The notes below the pieces were generated by a model. It saw nothing but the letters and a program-made list of their open reading frames with translations. It had not been told where the DNA came from and made no database searches. A DNA stretch of 21,589 nucleotides from an uncultured Flavobacteriales bacterium (GTDB lineage Bacteria > Bacteroidota > Bacteroidia > Flavobacteriales_D > Sanyastnellaceae). Where the stretch lies: NCBI GenBank assembly GCA_937967465.1, contig CALBSW010000037.1, positions 1 to 21,589 of the forward strand. Direction: 5' to 3'. Positions 15,446 to 21,589 of this stretch are shown here, piece by piece. The stretch's first letter is position 1. Each line of letters opens with the position of its first letter. Position numbers and translations under genes: made by a program.

Positions 15446-16615
15446 ATGGATACCAACACGCACATCGGCGTCATTGGCGCTGGCACCATGGGACGGGGAA
15501 TCGCCCAGATTGCGGCCACCGCAGGACACCCGGTTACCCTCGTCGACCTCAGCCCAGACGCGTTGGAGGCAGCCACGGCCAGTTTGCGAAAGGTGTTCAA
15601 TCGCCTCGTGGAGAAGGGCCGTGTTCAGGCGTTGGAAGCCGATGCCATTCTGGCGCGCATCCAATGCTCCACCAACATGGACAACCTGTCTGATGCGGGT
15701 CTCGTCATTGAAGCCGTCGTAGAAAAAATGACGGTCAAGGAGCAGATTTTCAGAAGCTTGGAAGAAGTGGTGTCAGGTGATTGTGTCCTGGCCACGAACA
15801 CCTCGTCCCTGTCTGTCACGGCGCTTGCATCCGCACTGAGCCGCCCTGAGCGTTGCATCGGACTGCACTTCTTCAATCCCGCTCCGCTCCTCCCCCTTGT
15901 CGAGGTCGTACCTGCGCTCCAAACCCGGGAAAACTTGAGCGAAGAGATGTCGGTGTTGATGCGCCAATGGGGCAAGCAGCCCGCCATCGCCAAAGACACT
16001 CCGGGCTTCATTGTCAACCGTGTTGCACGTCCATTTTACGGTGAAGCCATCCGCATCATGGAGGAAGGCATCGCCGATGTGGCCACCATCGATTGGGCCA
16101 TGACCGAATTGGGCGGCTTTCGGATGGGTCCCTTCCAGTTGATGGACTTGATTGGCAATGACATCAATTACGCCGTGACGGAAAGTGTGTGGACCGCCTT
16201 CCACCACGATGCGCGGTACACTCCGTCCTTCTCGCAAAAGCGGAATGTGGACGCGGGTTGGCTCGGGCGCAAATCAGGTCGCGGTTGGCATGATCACTCC
16301 GATGGTGCCCCCGCTCCGGAGCCGAGAATGGACAAGGATTTGGGTCAAGACATCCTGTGGCGCATCCTGGTCATGCTGATCAATGAGGCGGCCGATGCCG
16401 TCTTTTGGGGAGTGGCCAGCCCGGAGGATGTGGATCGGGCGATGAAAGGCGGGGTCAATTATCCGAAAGGACTCTTGGCTTGGGCAGAAGAAGTCGGATT
16501 GGACCGTTGCGTGGCCGCTTTGGATGCGTTGAAAGCCGAGTACGGCGAAGAACGCTATCGGTGCAGTCCGTTGCTCCGCCGGTTGGCCAAGCAGGAACGG
16601 GGATTCTTCAGCTGA
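15446..16615 (+). CDS. 3-hydroxyacyl-CoA dehydrogenase (3-hydroxybutyryl-CoA dehydrogenase type)
   Basis: 389 residues from the ATG at 15446; a GTG at 15443 directly before it is a possible start. It oxidises (S)-3-hydroxyacyl-CoA with NAD+ in fatty-acid or aromatic-acid breakdown, or works in reverse in C4 metabolism. The Rossmann fold begins with IGVIGAGTMGRGIAQ, with the dinucleotide loop at G11-G16. NTSSLSVT and LHFFNPAPLLPLVEVV hold the catalytic Ser/Asn and His regions, and KDTPGFIVNRVARP opens the C-terminal domain. A second, shorter C-terminal repeat (AMKGGVNYPKGLLAWAEEVG) makes the protein longer than the roughly 280-residue single-domain enzymes and closer to PaaH-type proteins. No other beta-oxidation gene is nearby. 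A near-match -7 element, TTCCTTTG, lies at 15432-15439. Confidence 0.93.
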   Translation: MDTNTHIGVIGAGTMGRGIAQIAATAGHPVTLVDLSPDALEAATASLRKVFNRLVEKGRVQALEADAILARIQCSTNMDNLSDAGLVIEAVVEKMTVKEQIFRSLEEVVSGDCVLATNTSSLSVTALASALSRPERCIGLHFFNPAPLLPLVEVVPALQTRENLSEEMSVLMRQWGKQPAIAKDTPGFIVNRVARPFYGEAIRIMEEGIADVATIDWAMTELGGFRMGPFQLMDLIGNDINYAVTESVWTAFHHDARYTPSFSQKRNVDAGWLGRKSGRGWHDHSDGAPAPEPRMDKDLGQDILWRILVMLINEAADAVFWGVASPEDVDRAMKGGVNYPKGLLAWAEEVGLDRCVAALDALKAEYGEERYRCSPLLRRLAKQERGFFS

Positions 16616-16623
16616 AGGCCCGT

Positions 16624-17289
16624 TCAGCAGTCCGTCCCAAATCCGCCCAGAAGGGCCAGGACATCGGAGACCGTCACCTGGCCGTCTCCATCGATGTCCG
16701 CTGAGCATCCGGACAGACACCCGAATTCGGAAAGCAGGACCAATACGTCGGACACGGTGATCAGCGCATCTCCGTTCAAGTCCAAGGGGCATCCCAGCTC
16801 TTCCGCTGAGAGTGCGCCGTCGCAGTTGTTGTCCAATCCCGCAGCGGTGCCCGGAGCTCCTGGGTATACATCGGCGTTGCTGTCATCGCAATCGCACACC
16901 GTGGATTCGCCATCTCCGTCCACGTCCACAATGCCCGCACACGTTTCAAATCCAGTTTGACAATTGGCCGCAACACAGGCCTCGCAATCGGCTTCACTTC
17001 CGAATGCACACGTCAGGAAGCAATTGTCACTCACACACGTACTCTGTGCCGCGAAACAACTGACGCATCCTGCACTCATTTGCGGAACTGCGTTGGCAAT
17101 GCATTCGTCGAAGCACGCGGTGATGTCGCTGGCGAGAAAGCAGGAGAACCCGCAAGAGAAGACGGCGTCATTCACCATGTCGCCGTCATTGCAAAGCAGG
17201 GCGAAATCCGAGGAATCGCACTGGGCAGAGAGTCCGTCCGCAAGTGCAAGCATGGCCATCACAAGTGCAAGGAGTCGAAATGAAGGCAT
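16624..17289 (-). CDS. Secreted Cys-rich protein with MopE-like motif and two dockerin-like repeats
   Basis: 221 residues from the ATG at 17289, the start that gives a signal peptide (hydrophobic core LLALVMAMLALADG, likely cut LSA|QC after A22). The frame is open to 17466, but that part overlaps the upstream gene. Three parts follow. First, a domain of about 95 residues with closely spaced cysteine pairs such as CGFSC, CFDEC and CVSC. Second, VDVDGDGEST to NNCDG (121-158), a MopE-type putative metal-binding motif. Third, two EF-hand-like dockerin repeats, DLNGDALITVSDV (170-182) and DIDGDGQVTVSDV (198-210), ending four residues before the stop in a Cys. The whole protein after the signal has 22 cysteines, so export and disulfide formation are very likely. 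No type IX secretion C-terminal domain is seen. It lies 44 bases behind the nucleotidyltransferase gene. Confidence 0.8.
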   Translation of the reverse strand: MPSFRLLALVMAMLALADGLSAQCDSSDFALLCNDGDMVNDAVFSCGFSCFLASDITACFDECIANAVPQMSAGCVSCFAAQSTCVSDNCFLTCAFGSEADCEACVAANCQTGFETCAGIVDVDGDGESTVCDCDDSNADVYPGAPGTAAGLDNNCDGALSAEELGCPLDLNGDALITVSDVLVLLSEFGCLSGCSADIDGDGQVTVSDVLALLGGFGTDC

Positions 17290-17333
17290 GAGTTCAGGTT
17301 TCAACGAAATGACACATGGGCCAGCCCGCAAGT

Positions 17334-18182
17334 TCAATCCTGAAGGGTGGCGGCTCCCTGATCGAGTTTGTTTCTGGCCTTCAGGATGTCTTCTGGATGG
17401 GTCAAGTCGTAAAACTGACCTGTCATGGGCAACACGCGCAGGCCTTGCCCGCTGTTCGCGGCCCAAATGGAGACGGCTGTGGGCAATTCCCGTTCCTGTC
17501 TCACTGGGTGCTCCGGAACCTCACGGACGGCAGTCAGCAAAGCATGGAAGGGCATTCGAAAGCAATTCATGCTCACCCGGACGGTCCCGTCTGGCCAGGT
17601 TGCGGCATTCACGGTGGCGCCATCTGGCTTTTCATGAATCGCCTGGAGTTGGCCGTCGGCTTCGGCTTCAATGACGGCAAACGCATGGACGCGTTCGGCG
17701 GGGAGTCCCAAGTGGTCCCGATCGAAGGCCGGCAAGCAAGCAGGTTCAGCCTGCATGGCTTGCAGTACGCCCAAGGGAGGAAGGTTGTCTCCATTGACAA
17801 TGGTCACACTGCTTCCATCCCATTCTGGATGCGCTTCAAGCGCCACTTGAACAGCGTGTGCGGTTCCAAGCGGTTTGGTTCGGCCTGGCGGGATGGGCTG
17901 CGCCACAAAATGGAGTTCGGGATGCGCGACACCAGGCTGTTCGAAATGCGGGCGGGTCACGTCATCTCCTTCTCCGATGACAATGCAAATGGGGCCGACC
18001 CCTTCTGCCCTCGCCTGTTCGACCAATCGTTGGAGCAAGGGGATTCGCTCTGGTCCGATGCGGATCATGGCTTTTGGGCGGCTGGCGGCTTCTTCCAACA
18101 CCCATTCCGGAACCTGAGCGCTGGCCCTCATGCGGCTCCCTCTCCCTGCCGCCATGATGATGAGTGGATTCAACTCATTCAT
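17334..18182 (-). CDS. Sugar-1-phosphate nucleotidyltransferase
   Basis: 282 residues from the ATG at 18182; the frame open to 18407 upstream lies inside the kinase gene. It joins a sugar 1-phosphate to a nucleoside triphosphate to make an NDP-sugar and pyrophosphate. Visible are the nucleotide-binding loop IMAAGRGSRMR (9-19), the PKAMI lysine (K37), VNGDN in the place of the metal-binding GD motif, and AIHEKPDG, the usual EKP element. The space between the glycine-rich loop and K37 is longer than usual, because of an extra stretch rich in Ala and Glu. The start lies inside the last codons of the kinase gene (overlap of 8 bases, ATGAATGA), which points to translational coupling and to the kinase product as its substrate. 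Sugar and nucleotide cannot be told from sequence. Confidence 0.85.
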   Translation of the reverse strand: MNELNPLIIMAAGRGSRMRASAQVPEWVLEEAASRPKAMIRIGPERIPLLQRLVEQARAEGVGPICIVIGEGDDVTRPHFEQPGVAHPELHFVAQPIPPGRTKPLGTAHAVQVALEAHPEWDGSSVTIVNGDNLPPLGVLQAMQAEPACLPAFDRDHLGLPAERVHAFAVIEAEADGQLQAIHEKPDGATVNAATWPDGTVRVSMNCFRMPFHALLTAVREVPEHPVRQERELPTAVSIWAANSGQGLRVLPMTGQFYDLTHPEDILKARNKLDQGAATLQD

Positions 18183-19182
18183 GGCGAACGCCTTCGTCCA
18201 TGGACACCACCCAAGCGTTTTTGGCTCCTGCCTCCCGAACGGCCTGTGCGACCTCCTCCGCTTTGTCTTCTGGGGTGTATGCCAGCATGCAGCCGCCGCC
18301 GCCGGACCCATTGATTTTTCCACCCCAAGCGCCGGCCTTTGTCGCTGCGTCCAGCATGGCTTCAATCTTGGGGGTAGACAGTCCGAGGACATCCCGAAGC
18401 ACCGCATGGTGCCGTGTCAGATCCGCACCGAACCCCGCGCCATCTGCGTCTCCCGATTGCAAACGAGCCGCCCACGTCGCCTCCAGGTCCCGATTGACCC
18501 GGGTCCCCTTTGCCAATTGGCGTTGGTCTTCGGACCAGTTTGAATGCCCCATGTCGAGGTGGGGCATCAACGGTAGTCTGGCCTCCTTGCAACGGGCCAG
18601 GTGGCCTTGGGTGTCCTTGGGTTCCCCGGAATCGCCGAGGATGAAAGCCCCTTCGAGTGGAGGCAATGCCCGTGGCGCGCCCTGTCCGAAGCGGTGGAAA
18701 TGGCCATGCGCACAGGCCAGGTGGTCCATGTTCCCTCCTGCGCCTTGAAAAGCGAGGACTTCCGCCTTGTGGCACCGGTTGGCCAGGTCAGCAAGTGACT
18801 CCACCTTGCCCCATATCCGCCCCCATCCTGCAGCCCAGGCCGTGATCAAGGCGGTGGAAGAGCTGCATCCTGCCTGAATGGGGATGTCGCTTTGAATGTG
18901 GACGTCCATGCCCTTCGGCAGGACTCCCGTTTCCCGAATGAAATGGGCCAATACGGCCTCCCATGGATGGGCGGGCTGGTCGAAATTCAGGCTCGTCATG
19001 TCCATTTGCATGACGGCTCCCAAAGCGGCGCTGGTCAGTCGAACCGTTGCGTCTTCCCTGGGCGTCCAATCCAATCGGCATCGCCGATTGATGGCCATCG
19101 CCATGACCGGCAGCCCCAGATAATCCTGATGCTCGCCAAACAAGCAGAGTCTCGCGGGCGCGGATGTGGTGAAGGGGGTCAT
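18175..19182 (-). CDS. Galactokinase-like GHMP sugar kinase
   Basis: 335 residues. A GHMP-superfamily kinase, expected to phosphorylate a free sugar at the anomeric carbon with ATP. The start APARLCLFGEHQDYLG (8-23) resembles the galactokinase signature (GEHxDY), PIQAGCSSSTAL (101-112) is the phosphate-binding loop, and GGKINGSGGGGC (287-298) is motif 3. The galactokinase catalytic stretch GIMDQ is replaced by GNMDH (150-154), keeping D153 as the likely base. The sugar-binding loop after GEHQDY reads LGLPV rather than NGGFVLP, so galactose is not a safe guess. The ATG overlaps the symporter stop by 4 bases (ATGA), and the end overlaps the nucleotidyltransferase start by 8. It is neither HddA- nor fucokinase-like at the N-terminus. 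Confidence 0.88.
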   Translation of the reverse strand: MTPFTTSAPARLCLFGEHQDYLGLPVMAMAINRRCRLDWTPREDATVRLTSAALGAVMQMDMTSLNFDQPAHPWEAVLAHFIRETGVLPKGMDVHIQSDIPIQAGCSSSTALITAWAAGWGRIWGKVESLADLANRCHKAEVLAFQGAGGNMDHLACAHGHFHRFGQGAPRALPPLEGAFILGDSGEPKDTQGHLARCKEARLPLMPHLDMGHSNWSEDQRQLAKGTRVNRDLEATWAARLQSGDADGAGFGADLTRHHAVLRDVLGLSTPKIEAMLDAATKAGAWGGKINGSGGGGCMLAYTPEDKAEEVAQAVREAGAKNAWVVSMDEGVRHE

Positions 19183-20960
19183 GCCGCTTTGCGCTGCAAC
19201 ACCAAGATGGCTCGGGTACTCAACGCCGCGACGGCAAGGAAACCGATTCCGGCGCCTGTCTGATCAAACAGCAGGCTGCCCACGCCCAGCAAGACGCCAT
19301 AGACGGCCATGCATCCCAGTGCGGCTTGCAGCAGTGCGCGCGGCACGTTCCAAGACGGCTCCACCGAACCGCCCTCGGGGGTGAACTGCGACCAGCCGGG
19401 GCCGCCCGGACGGACGAGATTGACAAACCGCTGGAGCACATCGGCAGATTCAGGCGGCAGCACGAAGGCGGCGCAGACCCAGCCGGCCGTGGTGATCAGG
19501 CTGCCCGCCACCAGTTTGGCCCAACCCGCCATCGCAGGGACCAGGGCCACCGGCTCGGCCGCCAGCGCGTCGTGGATCCACGTGAAGTAAATGGCCACGA
19601 CCAGCGAGATGACCATGGCTGCGATCTCCGTGCCGGCCGAGATGCGCCACCAGAACCACCGAAGGATGAAGAGGCCGCCGGTTCCAGCACCCAACAACAA
19701 CAAGAGGTTGAACGCCTGTCCTGCGGAGGTCAGGGTCAAGCTCAATGCGGCGCCAGTCAGGAGGGACAGAACCGTGGCCAATCGGCCGGCTGTGACGCGC
19801 TGGGCTTCGGTCGCGTCAGGTCGAACGAAGCGCACCCACACATCGTGGACGAGATAGCTGGCGCCCAAGTTGACTTGGGTGCTCATGGTCGAAATGAACG
19901 CAGCGAGCAGCGAGGCAGTCACCCAGCCGAGCAGGCCGGAGGGCAGCAGGCTCAACATGGCGGGATAGGCCACGTCATGTCCCACCTTGTCCGCGGCCAA
20001 TGCGGGGAATGCCGCTGCAATGGAGTCGAGGTCGGGAAAGACGATGAGGGAGGCCAAGGCGACGAGAATCCAAGGCCAAGGACGCAAGGCGTAGTGGGCC
20101 GCGTTGAACAGCAACGTGGCTCCGACGGCATCGTCCTCGCTCCGTGCGCTGAACATTCTCTGGGCGATGTATCCGCCTCCACCGGGTTCGGCACCCGGAT
20201 AATAACTCGCCCACCACTGTACGGCGAGCGGAACAAGGAGCACGGGGATCCATACTTCCGGATCGCTGAAATCCGGCCAGACGGACAACTTCCCGCTGAC
20301 ATTCGGGTGGGTCATCAACCCCTCCAGGCCGCCCACTTCCGGCATGGACAGGACGCACAGGCAAGCCGCCACCGCGCCCCCCATGGCGAGGGCAAACTGG
20401 AAGAGGTCGGTCCAGAGGATGGCCCGAAGCCCGCCGTAGGCACTGAAGAACAGGGTGACGCTGCACGTTACTGCGAGGGTCATCCAACCTGGCCATCCCA
20501 GCAGAATGCTGCCGAGCTTGATGGCGGCCAAACTGACGGTGGCCATGACCAGTACATTGAACACCAAGCCGAGGTACACAGCCCGGAACCCCCTGAGGAA
20601 CGCCCCTGCCTTGCCCCCGTAGCGGAGCTCGTAGAATTCGATGTCGGTCAGGACGCCCGACCGGCGCCACAGGCGGGCATAGACGAAGACCGTGAGCATG
20701 CCCGTCAACAGGAAGGCCCACCATGCCCAGTTGCCCGACACGCCCTGCTGCCGGACCAGATCTGTGACAAGGTTTGGCGTATCCGCGCTGAAAGTCGTCG
20801 CCACCATGGAGGTCCCGAGCAGCCACCAAGGCATGGACCGGCCCCCGAGGAAGTAGTCCTCAGAATCGCCCTTGCCTTGCCGACCCGACCACCAGCCGAT
20901 GCCCAGGACGATGAGCAGCACCGCTGCGATGATGCCCCAATCCAACCCCGTCAATTGCAT
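19179..20960 (-). CDS. Sodium:solute symporter (SSS family)
   Basis: 593 residues from the ATG at 20960; a GTG at 20975 is a weaker in-frame start. An inner-membrane carrier with about 13 or more hydrophobic segments, using the sodium gradient to import a small solute. Typical SSS features are DYFLGGRSMPWWLLGTSM, then FSADTPNLVTD, SAYGGLRAILWTDLFQFAL, and ASLLAAFISTMSTQVNLGAS in the sodium-site helix. The long hydrophilic stretch LPPESADVLQRFVNLVRPGG near the C-terminus, followed by two more hydrophobic segments, fits the roughly 600-residue Bacteroidota subgroup. It is the first gene of a three-gene operon with a sugar kinase and a nucleotidyltransferase. A free sugar is therefore the likely cargo, by inference from the neighbours only. 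Confidence 0.92.
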   Translation of the reverse strand: MQLTGLDWGIIAAVLLIVLGIGWWSGRQGKGDSEDYFLGGRSMPWWLLGTSMVATTFSADTPNLVTDLVRQQGVSGNWAWWAFLLTGMLTVFVYARLWRRSGVLTDIEFYELRYGGKAGAFLRGFRAVYLGLVFNVLVMATVSLAAIKLGSILLGWPGWMTLAVTCSVTLFFSAYGGLRAILWTDLFQFALAMGGAVAACLCVLSMPEVGGLEGLMTHPNVSGKLSVWPDFSDPEVWIPVLLVPLAVQWWASYYPGAEPGGGGYIAQRMFSARSEDDAVGATLLFNAAHYALRPWPWILVALASLIVFPDLDSIAAAFPALAADKVGHDVAYPAMLSLLPSGLLGWVTASLLAAFISTMSTQVNLGASYLVHDVWVRFVRPDATEAQRVTAGRLATVLSLLTGAALSLTLTSAGQAFNLLLLLGAGTGGLFILRWFWWRISAGTEIAAMVISLVVAIYFTWIHDALAAEPVALVPAMAGWAKLVAGSLITTAGWVCAAFVLPPESADVLQRFVNLVRPGGPGWSQFTPEGGSVEPSWNVPRALLQAALGCMAVYGVLLGVGSLLFDQTGAGIGFLAVAALSTRAILVLQRKAA

Positions 20961-21088
20961 GCCGTCAATGTACACGCGGCAAAGCGCTTAAACCGGGGTG
21001 GGCGTGAGCCGTTATCTTCAAGGTCCTGACATCCCATGCACGGTCATCTCCTCCTCACCCCTCTTGTTCTTGACGGCACCCCCTGCGA
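20961..21088. other. Divergent intergenic region, symporter operon / redoxin gene
   Basis: At 128 bases this is the largest gap of the window. It should carry the promoters of both operons, but no TAnnTTTG element was found on either strand, so regulation by an alternative sigma factor or an activator is possible. A small frame, ATG 21036 to TGA 21090-21092 (18 codons), ends across the redoxin ATG. Confidence 0.45.
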
Positions 21089-21559
21089 ATGACGATCACC
21101 AAGCCCTTTTGGAGGGTCATCCTCTTCCTTGCCCCGCTCTGTCCCATTTGTCAGAACATGACGCATGAGATGCGCTTGCTCGAAGAGGAGTTTGCCGGCG
21201 CCCCCGTTGAGTTTGTCGGGGTCTTTCCCAACCCTTCCACCCGTCCGGATCAAATCGCTGAATTCGGCGAGACTTACGATTTGAACATGGCGCTGATGGC
21301 GGACACAGCCGGCTGGGCTGGTCGCCTGGACGCCCGCTGGACCCCGGAGGTTTTCGTTCTAGATGAACGGGACTCCGTGGTGTACCGCGGCCGGTTGAAC
21401 GACCGGTATTTCGCGCCTGGAAAGCGACGCCCCCGAACTCGGAACCGGGATTTGCGTAAAGCATTGAAGGACGTTCTCAATGGCCGCCCCGTGTCCACCC
21501 CGGTCACGGATGCGGTCGGGTGCCCCATCGAGGGCCTCCGCATCCACAACGCTCCCTAA
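21089..21559 (+). CDS. Thioredoxin-like (redoxin) protein with CPIC motif
   Basis: 156 residues. A thioredoxin-fold protein: ILFLAPLCPICQNM holds the redox pair C18-x2-C21, VEFVGVFPNPS is the next strand, and ARWTPEVFVLDERD has the cis-proline before a strand. YRGRLNDRY and the final DAVGCPI (C145) are typical of a Bacteroidota AhpC/TSA-like family. Family members usually have a signal or lipoprotein peptide. Here the fold begins almost at the first Met, and a stop at 21071-21073 blocks an in-frame extension. The protein would then be cytoplasmic, or the N-terminus is damaged. An 18-codon reading frame (21036-21092) ends across its ATG. The next gene starts 9 bases after its stop, suggesting an operon. 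Confidence 0.82.
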   Translation: MTITKPFWRVILFLAPLCPICQNMTHEMRLLEEEFAGAPVEFVGVFPNPSTRPDQIAEFGETYDLNMALMADTAGWAGRLDARWTPEVFVLDERDSVVYRGRLNDRYFAPGKRRPRTRNRDLRKALKDVLNGRPVSTPVTDAVGCPIEGLRIHNAP

Positions 21560-21568
21560 CTTGACCTC

Positions 21569-21589
21569 ATGAGAATTTCTCTGCTCTTC
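21569..21589 (+). CDS. Start of a further gene (cut by window end)
   Basis: Seven codons, MRISLLF, run to the right edge. The ATG follows the redoxin stop by 9 bases, and a basic residue followed by hydrophobic ones looks like the beginning of a signal peptide. Nothing more can be said. Confidence 0.45.

Noticed and set aside
16607..16616. Palindrome TTCAGCTGAA across the dehydrogenase stop codon
   Set aside because: No loop and no T-run, too short to call a terminator.
20975..20975. GTG start giving a symporter five residues longer
   Set aside because: Only five residues before an in-frame ATG (20960), with no ribosome-binding site to favour it.
19326..21029. 567-codon plus-strand frame opposite the symporter
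   Set aside because: Rich in Gly, Gln, Arg and His with no family features; a shadow of the symporter gene in GC-rich DNA.
1..21589. Mobile elements, CRISPR arrays, tRNA or rRNA genes
   Set aside because: Both strands were read for transposase or integrase motifs, spaced direct repeats and tRNA-like cloverleafs; none was found.

Overview
The window reads as chromosomal DNA of a GC-rich Bacteroidota, probably an uncultured or marine member near the Flavobacteriales. The grounds are a primary sigma factor of the short Bacteroidota type, an exact Bacteroidota -7 promoter element (TAnnTTTG) with a -33 CTTG in front of rpsO, a DUF2116-type Zn-ribbon protein, a Bacteroidota beta-helix lipoprotein family, a TamL-like outer-membrane protein, and the scarcity of Shine-Dalgarno sequences. 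No mobile element, CRISPR array, tRNA or rRNA gene was seen. No gene-free stretch exceeds about 130 bases, so this is mostly core genome with a small accessory part at the right.

Left part (1-9554): an incomplete ABCG-like ABC transporter runs off the left edge and follows a lipoprotein gene on the minus strand. A divergent AlkA-type DNA glycosylase comes next. Then four minus-strand housekeeping genes are read in the order accD, rpsO, pnp, rpoD. rpsO has the clearest promoter of the window. The rpsO-pnp spacer can fold into a structured RNA just before the pnp start, and pnp and rpoD are each followed by a strong hairpin.

Middle part (9578-16615): genes alternate strand with almost no space. 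A TamL-like outer-membrane protein (-) and a TrmH/SpoU methyltransferase (+) start on opposite strands of one CATG palindrome. A PlsC-like acyltransferase (-) and a DEAD-box helicase (+) appear to do the same. Convergent neighbours overlap by 13 or 22 bases, or have abutting stop codons. A DUF2116 protein (-) and a 3-hydroxyacyl-CoA dehydrogenase (+) follow.

Right part (16624-21589): the accessory segment is a tightly coupled minus-strand operon of a sodium:solute symporter, a galactokinase-like GHMP kinase and a sugar nucleotidyltransferase, overlapping by 4 and 8 bases. It looks like a route for importing a free sugar, phosphorylating it at C1 and converting it to a nucleotide sugar; the sugar is unknown. 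Downstream on the same strand lies a secreted cysteine-rich protein with a MopE-like metal-binding motif and two dockerin-like repeats. At the right edge a divergent thioredoxin-like protein and the first codons of another gene begin a plus-strand operon.
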